64,000 bases of DNA from Ruminococcaceae bacterium AB4001. GTDB taxonomy: Bacteria > Bacillota > Clostridia > Saccharofermentanales > Saccharofermentanaceae. The notes beneath the pieces are model-generated. The model was not told where the DNA came from. It did not search any database and was given only the letters and a program-made list of their open reading frames with translations. The stretch is taken from NCBI GenBank assembly GCA_000621765.1, contig JHXJ01000005.1, positions 1 to 64,000 of the forward strand, in the 5' to 3' direction. Both the position numbers and the translations under genes were made by a program. Below, piece by piece: positions 8,716-17,832 of this stretch; position 1 is the first letter of the stretch, and each line of letters begins with the position of its first letter.

Positions 8716-8744
8716 ATCATATACCCCCACAGGGTATACGTCAA
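8716..8744 (-). promoter_or_regulatory. csoR-copA promoter with CsoR operator in the spacer
   Basis: Read on the minus strand: TTGACG (8739-8744), a 17-base spacer, TATGAT (8716-8721). The palindrome TATACCC-CCACA-GGGTATA (8720-8738) fills the spacer, so bound CsoR would block polymerase. With the second site at 8685-8701 it brackets the transcription start. Confidence 0.85.
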
Positions 8745-8816
8745 GGCATGAGATGTGATTTCCTTGCAAAACCCACTCCGTTAATATATATTTCTCTTGC
8801 TAAAAGAGAGGTATAT

Positions 8817-9734
8817 ATGCGCCGCACATCGCCAAAAGGGATAATCTTACTTCTTATCACCGCCATCATCTGGGGTTCTTCTTTTGTTGCCCAGTCGATC
8901 GGCATGCAGAGCATCGACGCATTTACTTTCACGGGAATAAGAACTACTCTCGGAATGCTCTTCCTCCTGCCCTTCACGCTCATAATCAACAAGGGCTTTG
9001 ACTTCAAGAAATCCACGCTCAAAAAGGGACTTATCCTGGGCATCGTTTTCTCGATCGCACAGAACTTCCAGCAGTTCGCATTCTACTATTCGACATCAGG
9101 CAAGATCGCGTTCATCACTGCCTTTTATATGTTCTTCGTACCGCTCATTTCAGTGGTGTTCCTCAGGAAGAAAATTGCATTGCTTACATGGCTCTCGATC
9201 CTCATCGGACTTGTCGGTCTGTTCCTTCTCTGCATCAATCCGGAAGACTTAACGAACATCAACATGGGCGATATATTAGCGCTCATCTGCGCTGTCTTCT
9301 ATGCATTACAGATAATGCTGATAGACAAGTTCCTAGAAGACGGAACGAGCGGCGTACAGCTGTCGTTCATGCAGTTCTTCGTAGCTGCAATAATATCGAT
9401 AGTTGCGATGTTCATTTTCGAGCAGCCTAATCTCGCAGACATAAAAACCGCAGCCCCTTCCCTTCTTTACTCGGGAATAATGAGCTGCGGCATTGCTTAT
9501 ACTTTACAGATCCTGGGACAGCGAAATGCAAGTCCCGTTGTTGCCTCTCTTTTAATGTGTCTCGAATCGGTTTTCGCAGTCATTACTGCTGCTATCATCC
9601 TTCACGAGAACATGCTGCCAAGAGAGCTGGCAGGCTGCGTCATAATGTTTGGCGCGATCATTCTTTCGCAGGTTTCTGAGTCTTTGGCTGCGAAGAATCA
9701 GAAGCAGCCTCAGGTGCCTTCAGAACCCATCTAA
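8817..9734 (+). CDS. DMT-superfamily (EamA) transporter
   Basis: The 305-aa membrane protein has ten predicted helices made of two EamA repeats, beginning ILLLITAIIWGSSFVAQSIG. The second repeat carries PVVASLLMCLESVFAVITAAIILHE, a family hallmark. The substrate (metabolite or amino acid export) cannot be told from sequence. I start at ATG 8817, which has AGAGAGG 5 bases upstream; the frame extends to 8748 without a ribosome site. Its 3' end overlaps the convergent antiporter gene by 77 bases, so both proteins have C-terminal tails encoded on opposite strands of the same DNA. Confidence 0.88.
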   Translation: MRRTSPKGIILLLITAIIWGSSFVAQSIGMQSIDAFTFTGIRTTLGMLFLLPFTLIINKGFDFKKSTLKKGLILGIVFSIAQNFQQFAFYYSTSGKIAFITAFYMFFVPLISVVFLRKKIALLTWLSILIGLVGLFLLCINPEDLTNINMGDILALICAVFYALQIMLIDKFLEDGTSGVQLSFMQFFVAAIISIVAMFIFEQPNLADIKTAAPSLLYSGIMSCGIAYTLQILGQRNASPVVASLLMCLESVFAVITAAIILHENMLPRELAGCVIMFGAIILSQVSESLAAKNQKQPQVPSEPI

Positions 9735-11268
9735 GGAAGAAGATCATACCGATCATCATAACGATTCCGACGATAAGAGATACAGCTGCATTCAGTGCAA
9801 ATCCGGCAACGAGGAATGTCAGGAATGATATGCCTGCTGCTGTAAGCGCGTAAGGAAGCTGCGTTGATACGTGCGCAATGTGGTTGCACTGTGCACCTGC
9901 AGAACTCATAATCGTTGTATCAGAAATCGGTGAGCAGTGGTCGCCGCATACGGCACCTGCCATGCAGGCGGATACGCAGATAATTGCAAGAGTAGCTGTT
10001 TTAGGATCGGAATCAGTAAGAGAGAAAGCTCTCAAAGTGATCGGGATAAGGATACCGAATGTACCCCAGGATGTTCCTGTAGCGAAAGATAATCCGCATG
10101 CGATAAGGAAGATGACTGCCGGCATGATACCGATGAATGATCCCTTAGATCTGTCAACGATCTCAGCTACATATTCAGCTGCACCCAGAGAGTCTGTCAT
10201 AGCCTTCAGAGACCATGCAAGCGTAAGGATGAGGATCGGAGGAACCATTGCCTTGAATCCTTCTTCGATGCTGGACATGCACTCCTTGAACTTGAGGATC
10301 CTTCTGCAAAGATAGAAGATGACCGTGAAAACGATACCGCCGAAGGAACCGAAAGCGAGACCTACAGAAGCATCACTTTCAGAGAAAGCAGTTACGAACT
10401 TCTCAAAGAATGTGCCTTCCATTTCAGGGCTGAAGAAACCGCCGGTATAGAGCATTCCGATAACACAGCAGAAAATGAGGACAACTACAGGAAGTACAAG
10501 GTCCATGACCTTACCCTTTGTGTTGACCTTCTCTTCCTCTGTCTTAACGGGAGGCTCAACAGTAAATATGTCGCCCTTTTTGGCATTTGCCTCATGACGT
10601 GCCATGGGTCCGTACTCGATCTTAAGGATAACCATCGTGACCATCATGACGATAGTAAGGATAGCATAGTAGTTATAAGGGATTGCGCGGATGAAGAGCA
10701 TGAGTCCGTTCGTGCCTTCAGGTGCGAATCCGGAAACGGCGGCTGCCCATGAAGAGATGGGAGCGATGATGCAGACAGGAGCTGCAGTAGCATCGATAAG
10801 GTAAGCAAGCTTTGCTCTTGAGATATTCTGTCTGTCAGTAACAGGTCTCATAACAGAGCCAACGGTAAGGCAGTTGAAATAGTCATCGATGAAGATCAGC
10901 ACGCCAAGTCCGATCGTAGCAAGCTGTGAGCCGACTCTCGAATGGACATGCTCTGACGCCCAGTTACCGAAAGCAGCCGAGCCTCCGGCCTTGTTCATCA
11001 GTGCAACGATGATTCCAAGGAAAACAAGGAAAACGAGGATTCCGACATTATAAGAGTCAGAAAGTGATGCGATGATGCCGTCATTGAAAACGTGCTCCAG
11101 CGCACCGACAGGATTACCGCTTGCATAGAGTATTCCTCCGACGGCAATACCGATAAACAGCGAGCTGTAAACTTCTTTGGTAATGAGTGCCAGCACGATT
11201 GCCACGAGTGCAGGAAGCAGCGCTATGAAAGCATACTGCAACAGTTCAGAAGTTACTAATCCTTCCAT
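9658..11268 (-). CDS. NhaC-family Na+/H+ antiporter
   Basis: The 536-aa polytopic membrane protein has NhaC-family (PF03553) features: LIFIDDYFNCLTVGSVMRPV, IAPISSWAAAVSG, SFATGTSWGTFGILIPI and ICVSACMAGAVCGDHCSPISDTT. These charged and small-residue motifs form the ion path in NhaC and related carriers. Likely function is sodium/proton exchange, but MleN-type malate-lactate exchange or amino-acid/H+ antiport are possible in this family. The ATG at 11268 has GGAGG 7 bases upstream; the longer frame to 11325 runs into the promoter. The tail (KTQKPAKE) is hydrophilic and overlaps the convergent eamA gene. Confidence 0.88.
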   Translation of the reverse strand: MEGLVTSELLQYAFIALLPALVAIVLALITKEVYSSLFIGIAVGGILYASGNPVGALEHVFNDGIIASLSDSYNVGILVFLVFLGIIVALMNKAGGSAAFGNWASEHVHSRVGSQLATIGLGVLIFIDDYFNCLTVGSVMRPVTDRQNISRAKLAYLIDATAAPVCIIAPISSWAAAVSGFAPEGTNGLMLFIRAIPYNYYAILTIVMMVTMVILKIEYGPMARHEANAKKGDIFTVEPPVKTEEEKVNTKGKVMDLVLPVVVLIFCCVIGMLYTGGFFSPEMEGTFFEKFVTAFSESDASVGLAFGSFGGIVFTVIFYLCRRILKFKECMSSIEEGFKAMVPPILILTLAWSLKAMTDSLGAAEYVAEIVDRSKGSFIGIMPAVIFLIACGLSFATGTSWGTFGILIPITLRAFSLTDSDPKTATLAIICVSACMAGAVCGDHCSPISDTTIMSSAGAQCNHIAHVSTQLPYALTAAGISFLTFLVAGFALNAAVSLIVGIVMMIGMIFFLRWVLKAPEAASDSSQPKTQKPAKE

Positions 11269-11296
11269 AATAAACCTCCGGGAATAGGATAAATTC

Positions 11297-11325
11297 ATAA
11301 TAGCACTCGCAATTTGCCGCCTCAA
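11297..11325 (-). promoter_or_regulatory. promoter of the NhaC-type gene
   Basis: On the minus strand TTGAGG (11320-11325), 17 bases, TATTAT (11297-11302), 29 bases ahead of the start codon. Confidence 0.6.
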
Positions 11326-11385
11326 ACCGCAAAAGCAATAAAATAAGACCTCTTAAAAAGTCATTCTGACATTTGACGGAGCAGA

Positions 11386-11419
11386 TATAAAAAGCCCCCG
11401 GCGTTTAATCCGGGGGCTT
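11386..11419 (-). terminator. terminator of the NifU-like/GGGtGRT operon
   Basis: A 10-bp GC-rich stem (11392-11401 with 11410-11419) is followed on the minus strand by TTTTTATAT. Confidence 0.88.
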
Positions 11420-11446
11420 AATATCATCTAATGATTATTCGATCTA

Positions 11447-12469
11447 TCAGAACTTGCCTGCCTTAGCAGCTTCCTCAACGGATACTGCTGTGGAAACAGT
11501 CATACCAACCATCGGGTTGTTACCAGCGCCGATGAGACCCATCATCTCAACGTGTGCAGGAACTGAAGAAGAACCGGCAAACTGAGCGTCAGAGTGCATA
11601 CGGCCCATAGTATCTGTCATACCATAGGATGCAGGACCTGCAGCCATGTTATCAGGGTGAAGTGTACGGCCTGTACCACCGCCGGATGCAACGGAGAAGT
11701 ACTTCTTGCCTGCCTCGAGGCGCTCCTTCTTGTATGTACCTGCAACAGGGTGCTGGAATCTTGTAGGATTGGTTGAGTTACCTGTGATGGAAACGTCAAC
11801 GTTCTCCTTCCAGAGGATAGCTACGCCTTCCTGAACGTCATCTGCACCATAGCAGTTAACCTTTGCTCTCGGGGATGCAGGATCCTTGGAGTAGCATGTT
11901 CTGGCGAGCTCCTTGAGCTCGCCTGTCTTATAGTCATACTCTGTCTCAACATATGTGAAACCGTTGATTCTGGAGATGATCTTTGCAGCGTCCTTTCCAA
12001 GACCGTCAAGGATAACTCTGAGGGGCTTCTGACGAACTCTGTTAGCCTTCTCAGCGATACCGATAGCGCCCTCTGCAGCTGCGAATGACTCGTGGCCTGC
12101 GAGGAATGCGAAGCACTCTGTGTCCTCTTCGAGGAGCATCTTACCGAGGTTACCGTGGCCGAGACCTACCTTACGTCTGTCAGCAACAGAACCGGGAATG
12201 CAGAAAGCCTGGAGACCTTCACCGATTGCAGCAGCAGCGTCAGCAGCTCTTCTGCAGTTCTTCTTGATTGCGATAGCAGCACCTACTGTGTAAGCCCACT
12301 TAGCGTTCTCGAAGCAGATAGGCTGAATGCCTTCGATGAGGTGATAAACATCAAGACCTGCGTCCTTTGTGATCTTCTCAGCTTCTTCAATGGAAGCAAT
12401 ACCGTACTCAGCGAGCTTAGCGTTGATCTGGGGTAATCTTCTCTCGTATGATTCAAATAACTCTGCCAT
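11447..12469 (-). CDS. GGGtGRT family protein
   Basis: The 340-aa soluble protein carries the eponymous motif GGGTGRT at residues 263-269 (VASGGGTGRTLHPDN). It belongs to the GGGtGRT family (PF14057), which has no assigned function that I know of. Other striking segments are GHGNLGKMLLEEDTECFAFLAGHE (given here as 103-126), Cys-containing NCRRAADAAAAIGEG and STNPTRFQHPVAG. The glycine-rich loop may bind a nucleotide or phosphate; that is inference. It follows the NifU-like scaffold gene by 13 bases, has a good ribosome site, and ends at a strong terminator. The two genes form a bicistronic unit. This pairing recurs in anaerobic Firmicutes, pointing to a joint role around Fe-S clusters. Confidence 0.85.
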   Translation of the reverse strand: MAELFESYERRLPQINAKLAEYGIASIEEAEKITKDAGLDVYHLIEGIQPICFENAKWAYTVGAAIAIKKNCRRAADAAAAIGEGLQAFCIPGSVADRRKVGLGHGNLGKMLLEEDTECFAFLAGHESFAAAEGAIGIAEKANRVRQKPLRVILDGLGKDAAKIISRINGFTYVETEYDYKTGELKELARTCYSKDPASPRAKVNCYGADDVQEGVAILWKENVDVSITGNSTNPTRFQHPVAGTYKKERLEAGKKYFSVASGGGTGRTLHPDNMAAGPASYGMTDTMGRMHSDAQFAGSSSVPAHVEMMGLIGAGNNPMVGMTVSTAVSVEEAAKAGKF

Positions 12470-12482
12470 TTGTCATTCCTCC

Positions 12483-13175
12483 TTATTCCTTACGCGGGTC
12501 GATGAACTTAACAGCATCGTCAACACGTCCATACTTACCGGAAGCCTTCTTGAGTGCTTCTGCAGGCTCGTCGCCCTTCTTGATGAAGTCCATCATCTTA
12601 CCGAAGTTAACAAACTTGTAGCCGATGATCTCGTCGTTCTCGTCGATAGCGAGTTCTGTGATATAGCCGTCTGTGAGCTCAAGATAACGGGGACCCTTCT
12701 CGAGTGTACCGTATGTTGTACCTACCATTGAACGTGCGCCCTTACCGAGGTCCTCAAGGCCGGCACCGATCTGGAGACCGTCCTCAGAGAAAGCACTCTG
12801 TGTTCTGCCGTAAACGATCTGGAGGAAGAGCTCTCTCATTGCTGTGTTGATAGCGTCGCAAACGAGGTCTGTGTTAAGAGCTTCGAGGATCGTGAGACCG
12901 GGAAGGATCTCAGATGCCATAGCTGCGGAGTGTGTCATACCGGAGCAGCCGATTGTCTCAACCAATGCCTCCTGGATGATACCGTCCTTAACGTTGAGGG
13001 ACAGCTTGCAGGCACCCTGCTGAGGAGCGCACCAGCCGATACCGTGTGTATAGCCGGAAATATCCTTTACTTCCTTTGCGCTAACCCACTTTGCTTCCTC
13101 AGGGATCGGTGCAGCACCGTGATGAACACCCTGATGAACAGAGCACATGTTCTTGACTTCTGTCGAATAAATCAT
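12483..13175 (-). CDS. NifU-like Fe-S cluster scaffold protein
   Basis: The 230-aa protein resembles the NifU/IscU N-terminal scaffold family. Candidate cluster ligands are Cys49, Cys56 and Cys77 (GWCAPQQGAC and TIGCSGMTHSAAM), with Cys11 nearby. The GCSG segment matches the scaffold motif, but the spacing differs from classical IscU. It extends into a C-terminal region of about 110 residues not found in IscU. AAGGAG lies 9 bases before ATG 13175. It is the first gene of a two-gene operon with the GGGtGRT protein. No isc, suf or nif genes are in the window. Scaffold chemistry is inferred; the partner or target is unknown. Confidence 0.8.
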   Translation of the reverse strand: MIYSTEVKNMCSVHQGVHHGAAPIPEEAKWVSAKEVKDISGYTHGIGWCAPQQGACKLSLNVKDGIIQEALVETIGCSGMTHSAAMASEILPGLTILEALNTDLVCDAINTAMRELFLQIVYGRTQSAFSEDGLQIGAGLEDLGKGARSMVGTTYGTLEKGPRYLELTDGYITELAIDENDEIIGYKFVNFGKMMDFIKKGDEPAEALKKASGKYGRVDDAVKFIDPRKE

Positions 13176-13238
13176 GTCTATTTCTCCTTTCCTTTCAAGG
13201 AATTTGTTGGTGGAATGAAATATAGTTTCCGAATGTTA

Positions 13239-13267
13239 ATTATATAAAAGCAGGGGTGTGTTTTCAA
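13239..13267 (-). promoter_or_regulatory. promoter of the NifU-like/GGGtGRT operon
   Basis: On the minus strand TTGAAA (13262-13267), 17 bases, TATAAT (13239-13244). This is one of the closest matches to consensus in the window and predicts high constitutive expression. Confidence 0.75.
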
Positions 13268-13342
13268 CCGAAAAAAGCCAAACTAACCCCTGCCAAAAGC
13301 AATATATCAATAATCGCTAAATCTTAGTCTTCTATACTGAGA

Positions 13343-14482
13343 TTAATCGTATGTTATGACCTGATGGCCATATGTCATCTTGAGCCAGTCACCGCTGGTA
13401 TTATCGGTAGACGGGTATACGATCGTGTTCGGATCACCGTCGGAGATATACCTTTTTCCTTCGTTTAACTGGGCGAAGTTCTGCTCGATATCCCAATCCT
13501 TGCCGCCATTGTCGTAAGCGCGGATCCTTCTGATGGCGGTATAGTCGTAGTCTCTGACAAAAGGAGAATAAGATCTGGTCCATGCGCAGAGCAGAGAAGC
13601 CTTCGATGTATATGCAAAGCCCTCATAGGTTCCGGAGAAGATCCTTTCGTACTGCGGCTTGTCCGGTCCCATTTTCTCGGGTGAGCCGAATGGCAGAGCC
13701 ACGATATTCACATATTGTCCGGGTATTATCTCATCAAGGAGCTTATAGATGGCTCCTACCTGTTTCTCTATCTCATCGGCATCGCAGCCTCCGAGCTTTA
13801 CGTGGTCTCTCGTATGGTTGCCGATGTCATAGCCGTTATCGACCATCCATTTCAGCACTTTCTCATCGTTCTCTCTTCCGTTTCCGAAAAGATCTGCATT
13901 AACGAAAAAAGTTGCCGTGACGTTATAGTCCGGGTATTCGGCCTTGATCTTTTCCATAATGCCGATCGCACAGGTCGGATCGAATTCGGGAGTGCCGTCT
14001 TCTTTCCATCCCTGAAGAACAACGTCCCTTATACCGTCATCAAAGGTAAGGATGAGCGGGCTGTATCCGAACGGGACAGCTATATAGCCGTCCACAAAAT
14101 CCGTCAGTCTCATCATGCGGTAGCCCTGTGAATAAAAGCTCCTGAGATCTGCTTCAAATGCTTCGGAAGTCCTGTTGTATCCGTCCTTGTCGACATTGCC
14201 GCCTGTATAGGATGTCTCTGCATTGGTCATCCCGTAGATCCTGTGATACATGAGGATCGGTACGGAGTTAAGCTCATTGACTCCGGCGTTCCTGTATTCT
14301 TCTGCCGTATATGTCACAAAGGCACTTGTTTCCGGAGTAGTCTCCGTAGTCTCAACCGTCGTGGGGGCGGCAGTAGTCTCACTTTCCGTCTCTATTAATT
14401 CCGGTTCTTTACTGCATCCTGCAAACAGGCTGGCAGTCATCGTTGCTGCAAGTAACGCTGATGCGATCTTTCTATTATTCAT
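13343..14482 (-). CDS. polysaccharide deacetylase-family lipoprotein
   Basis: The 379-aa product has a lipoprotein signal peptide with lipobox LFAGC (Cys23) and a Thr/Glu-rich spacer (31-54). A NodB-type deacetylase domain follows, with the metal-binding pair in TFDDG (Asp148-Asp149) and NHTRDH (His223, His227). It should act outside the cell on acetylated N-acetylglucosamine polymers or acetylated plant glycans. ALPFGSPE probably corresponds to motif 3 of the family. The start overlaps the stop of the upstream phosphatase gene by 4 bases (ATGA). The substrate is not deducible. Confidence 0.88.
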   Translation of the reverse strand: MNNRKIASALLAATMTASLFAGCSKEPELIETESETTAAPTTVETTETTPETSAFVTYTAEEYRNAGVNELNSVPILMYHRIYGMTNAETSYTGGNVDKDGYNRTSEAFEADLRSFYSQGYRMMRLTDFVDGYIAVPFGYSPLILTFDDGIRDVVLQGWKEDGTPEFDPTCAIGIMEKIKAEYPDYNVTATFFVNADLFGNGRENDEKVLKWMVDNGYDIGNHTRDHVKLGGCDADEIEKQVGAIYKLLDEIIPGQYVNIVALPFGSPEKMGPDKPQYERIFSGTYEGFAYTSKASLLCAWTRSYSPFVRDYDYTAIRRIRAYDNGGKDWDIEQNFAQLNEGKRYISDGDPNTIVYPSTDNTSGDWLKMTYGHQVITYD

Positions 14483-15198
14483 ACTTCACCTGACCATCTT
14501 TTCAATATGTCGAACAGTTCGTCAAAAGACGAAGCGCAATAATCAATATCATATTCTTTCATGGATTTTTCAATATCACCTGATGGCATGAACCATACGG
14601 AATCTATAGACGCATTCTGTGCGCCGAGCATGTCAGAAGACAGCGAATCGCCGACCATGATGCAGGCCTCTTTCGGTTCGCCTATCTTTTCAAAACAGAT
14701 GTCGAAAAAATCTTCAGACGGCTTTGTCACGCCCATGTCTTCACTGATGAACAGACCGTCTATAAACTCATCAAGGCCGGTGGAGGCTATCCTCCCCTTT
14801 GCGTTGACGGTAGCCCCATTGGAGGCGATATAGATCCTGGATAGAGGGATCTCATTCTTGAGCTTCTTTACGAATTCCAAAGCACCATCCATCAGAACTC
14901 CGTTCACTGACATCGTCCTGATGAAATCATTATTGACCTCAAGCAGATCAACACCTGAAGAGTCGCCGCCGCAGTACTCGAACAGCTCGGAAAACCTCGA
15001 GAGGAAAAGCTCCTGCCTTGTTATGATCCCCTTTTCGAGATCGAGCCAGAGAGACTTGTTGAAGGCCTTGAAATGCTTATAGACATCTTCAGAAAACCCA
15101 AGTCCGTTTTTAACGGCAATGATCTCAAGAGCCTTGCGTTCGGAGGCGTGGAAATCCAGCAAAGTCTGATCTAGATCAAAAAGAAAGTTATGGTGCAT
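14479..15198 (-). CDS. HAD-family hydrolase, YjjG-type nucleotidase
   Basis: The 239-aa cytoplasmic protein has the four HAD motifs: FDLDQTLLD (nucleophile Asp8, acid Asp10), IYIASNGAT, the Lys of GVTKPSEDFF, and MVGDSLSSDMLGAQ. The pattern and the helical cap resemble YjjG-type pyrimidine nucleotidases, which dephosphorylate non-canonical nucleoside monophosphates. Phosphoglycolate phosphatase-like activity is an alternative. It is followed by the deacetylase lipoprotein with a 4-base overlap, although no functional link is evident. Confidence 0.85.
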   Translation of the reverse strand: MHHNFLFDLDQTLLDFHASERKALEIIAVKNGLGFSEDVYKHFKAFNKSLWLDLEKGIITRQELFLSRFSELFEYCGGDSSGVDLLEVNNDFIRTMSVNGVLMDGALEFVKKLKNEIPLSRIYIASNGATVNAKGRIASTGLDEFIDGLFISEDMGVTKPSEDFFDICFEKIGEPKEACIMVGDSLSSDMLGAQNASIDSVWFMPSGDIEKSMKEYDIDYCASSFDELFDILKRWSGEV

Positions 15199-15262
15199 CA
15201 GCTACTCCGGTCAATATTCATATGCAGGTCCGGGGAACTAGCCCGGACCCGCGCATATTATA

Positions 15263-16039
15263 TCACCTGATAGCGCTTACCATTGACCTGACATATTCAC
15301 CGACATGAGCCGGCGCATCTTTACCGTACTGTGCAACGATCTTAACGATGGCCGATCCGACGATTACGCCGTCAGCGCTCTTAGACATTTCAGCCGCCTG
15401 CTCAGGAGTCGATATTCCGAATCCGATGGCGCAGGGAACATCGGTAACTGCCTTGACAGCAGCGCAAAGAGACGGGATGTCTGTTGTTATGTTGCTCCTT
15501 ACACCGGTAACTCCAAGGCTGGAGACGATGTAGATAAAGCCTGAAGCTGATCCTGCAACCATGGAGATGCGCTCGTGCGATGTGGGCGCGATCAGTGAGA
15601 TGAAATCAACTCCGTAATTTCTGCAGACAGAATCGAATTCGTCCTTTTCCTCGTAAGGAACGTCAGGCAGGATGATGCCGTCGATGCCGTATTCGGATGC
15701 CTTCTGGCAGAATCTCTCTATGCCGTATGAGAATACGACATTTGCATATGTCATAAAGACCAGCGGGATAGTAACGCCAAGCTCGGTCCTCAATCTCTTT
15801 ACCATCCCGAAAACCTTATCTGTGGTGCAGCCGCCTTCAAGAGCTCTGAGGCTGGCTTCCATAATGACAGGTCCTTCTGCTGTCGGATCAGAAAAAGGAA
15901 TACCGAGCTCCACAATGGACGCGCCCTCTTTCTGCATCTCGACTATGCACTGAGCAGTAGTCTCAAGGTCGGGATCTCCACAGGTAATAAAAGGAATGAA
16001 CGCTTTTCCGTTCTCAAATGCTTTAGCTATATTACTCAT
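15263..16039 (-). CDS. trpA: tryptophan synthase alpha subunit
   Basis: The 258-aa TIM-barrel subunit cleaves indole-3-glycerol phosphate to indole and glyceraldehyde-3-phosphate and passes indole to TrpB. The catalytic Glu44 is present ([10 protein letters not shown]; Glu49 of Salmonella). The second catalytic residue, Asp60 of Salmonella, is replaced by Glu55 in TAEGPVI. The phosphate site GFGISTPEQ and GSAIVKI are normal. ATG 16039 overlaps the trpB stop by 8 bases and has GAGGAGAG upstream; an in-frame extension to 16087 lies inside trpB and is rejected. It is the last gene of trpDCFBA. Confidence 0.95.
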   Translation of the reverse strand: MSNIAKAFENGKAFIPFITCGDPDLETTAQCIVEMQKEGASIVELGIPFSDPTAEGPVIMEASLRALEGGCTTDKVFGMVKRLRTELGVTIPLVFMTYANVVFSYGIERFCQKASEYGIDGIILPDVPYEEKDEFDSVCRNYGVDFISLIAPTSHERISMVAGSASGFIYIVSSLGVTGVRSNITTDIPSLCAAVKAVTDVPCAIGFGISTPEQAAEMSKSADGVIVGSAIVKIVAQYGKDAPAHVGEYVRSMVSAIR

Positions 16040-17222
16040 TGATATTCTCTCCTCTGTAACGTGCGATAGCGGCACAGTCCTTGTCACCTCTTCCGGAGAT
16101 GGTGATGATCATGATCTTGTCCTTATCAAGAGTAGGAGCAAGCTTCATTGCATATGCAACTGCATGTGCTGACTCTATCGCGGGAATTATGCCTTCTGTT
16201 CTTGACAGATATTCGAAAGCGTTAACAGCCTCATCATCAGTAATTGCAACATACTGAGCCCTGCCCGTATCGTGGAGATATGCATGTTCAGGACCGATAC
16301 CCGGGTAATCAAGGCCTGCGGATATTGAATATACAGGTGCGATCTGACCGTATTCATCCTGGCAGAAATAAGACTTCATGCCGTGGAAGATTCCGAGCTT
16401 GCCGGTATTGAGCGTTGCTGCCGTCTCAAAGGTATCGATACCCCTTCCAGCAGCTTCGCATCCGATGAGATTTACTTCCTTGTCTCCGATATAGTTATAG
16501 AAGGAACCGATGGCGTTGGAACCGCCGCCGCAGCATGCAAGAACATAGTCAGGGAGCCTTCCCTCTTTCTCGAGGATCTGCGCCTTGGATTCACGTGAGA
16601 TTACAGCCTGGAAATCTCTTACGATAGTCGGGAAAGGATGAGGACCCATTACTGAACCCAGACAATAGTGGGTATCGTCGATCCTTGTCGTCCATTCACG
16701 CATGCATTCCGAAACAGCATCCTTAAGAGTTGCAGTACCGGATGTGACCGGAATTACTTCAGCTCCGAGAAGCTTCATTCTGTATACGTTCAGGGCCTGT
16801 CTTTCACAGTCGACCTTGCCCATGAATACGACGCATTCCATGCCGAAAAGTGCAGCAGCTGTCGCAGTTGCAACACCGTGCTGGCCTGCGCCTGTCTCAG
16901 CGATGAGTCTTGTCTTGCCCATCTTCTTTGCAAGGAGTGCCTGGCCCAGTACGTTATTGATCTTATGTGAACCCGTGTGGTTAAGATCTTCTCTCTTGAG
17001 ATAGATCCTGGCACCGCCCAGATCTTTCGTCATCTTCTCAGCGAAGTAAAGATTTGACGGTCTTCCCGCATATTCATTAAAGAGTTCTGTCAGTTCCTTA
17101 TTGAACTCCGGATCGTCTTTGTAATGGTTATAAGCTTCTTCAAGCTCAATTACCGCATTCATAAGAGTCTCAGGAATGTACTGACCGCCGTGTATTCCGA
17201 ATCTTCCTTTTGAATCAGGCAT
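16032..17222 (-). CDS. trpB: tryptophan synthase beta subunit
   Basis: The 396-aa PLP enzyme condenses indole and serine to tryptophan. The Schiff-base lysine is Lys87 in HTGSHKINN, and the phosphate-binding loop [10 protein letters not shown] is intact. [17 protein letters not shown] and [14 protein letters not shown] mark it as the classical TrpB1 form. I start at ATG 17222, with GGAGG 5 bases upstream inside the end of trpF; an ATG four codons earlier overlaps that site. It works as an alpha2-beta2 complex with the adjacent trpA product. Confidence 0.96.
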   Translation of the reverse strand: MPDSKGRFGIHGGQYIPETLMNAVIELEEAYNHYKDDPEFNKELTELFNEYAGRPSNLYFAEKMTKDLGGARIYLKREDLNHTGSHKINNVLGQALLAKKMGKTRLIAETGAGQHGVATATAAALFGMECVVFMGKVDCERQALNVYRMKLLGAEVIPVTSGTATLKDAVSECMREWTTRIDDTHYCLGSVMGPHPFPTIVRDFQAVISRESKAQILEKEGRLPDYVLACCGGGSNAIGSFYNYIGDKEVNLIGCEAAGRGIDTFETAATLNTGKLGIFHGMKSYFCQDEYGQIAPVYSISAGLDYPGIGPEHAYLHDTGRAQYVAITDDEAVNAFEYLSRTEGIIPAIESAHAVAYAMKLAPTLDKDKIMIITISGRGDKDCAAIARYRGENINE

Positions 17223-17223
17223 A

Positions 17224-17832
17224 TTAACCTCCATGCTTAACAGCTTTAATAAACTTTTCTATTTTCTTTTCATCCTTAAGTCCGTCTGTCTCAACTCCGG
17301 AACTTACATCTACGGCAATAGGCCCGAGCATCGAGACCGCTTCACCTACTGACTCGGGATCGAGACCTCCGGCAAGGAAATAATCCCTCTTGAAATCCTT
17401 AAGGATACTCCAATCGAATTTCTTGCCGCACCCTGCGCCGGAATCGATAAGAATGTGATCGGCATTTGACTTCAGTGCCTTCTCAAGCGCATCTTTCTCA
17501 TCAGCCTTGAATGCCTTGATAACAGGTCTGTCCAATGTGCGTCTTACATACTCGACATATTCTTCAGACTCATGACCGTGAAGCTGGACCATTTGTACAC
17601 CGCTTATTCTGCACGCGGAAATGACATTGTCCAAGGGTTCATCCAGAAAGACGCCGACAGTAGTTATATCAGACCTTAAGTAATCTATCAACTCACCGGC
17701 TTTGTAGGGATCTATGTAACGGCTTGATTTCCTGCAGAAAACAAAACCCGCATAGTCAGCACCGTATCTGTTGACCGCCATTATGTCTTCAATCCGCGTA
17801 AGTCCGCAGATCTTGATCTCAACTCCAAACAT
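17224..17832 (-). CDS. trpF: phosphoribosylanthranilate isomerase
   Basis: The enzyme (about 202 aa) carries out the Amadori rearrangement of phosphoribosylanthranilate in the third step of the pathway. Catalytic Cys appears in IKICGLTR and the catalytic Asp in [19 protein letters not shown] and [10 protein letters not shown] are family motifs. ATG 17832 follows AAAGGAAC; the preceding GTG (17835) overlaps the trpC stop (GTGATG) and is the alternative start. Its 3' end contains the ribosome site of trpB. Confidence 0.95.
   Translation of the reverse strand: MFGVEIKICGLTRIEDIMAVNRYGADYAGFVFCRKSSRYIDPYKAGELIDYLRSDITTVGVFLDEPLDNVISACRISGVQMVQLHGHESEEYVEYVRRTLDRPVIKAFKADEKDALEKALKSNADHILIDSGAGCGKKFDWSILKDFKRDYFLAGGLDPESVGEAVSMLGPIAVDVSSGVETDGLKDEKKIEKFIKAVKHGG

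Noticed and set aside
13343-14482. Deacetylase lipoprotein as part of the trp operon
   Set aside because: trpA has its own end before 15263 and the phosphatase-deacetylase pair starts separately; there is no functional link.
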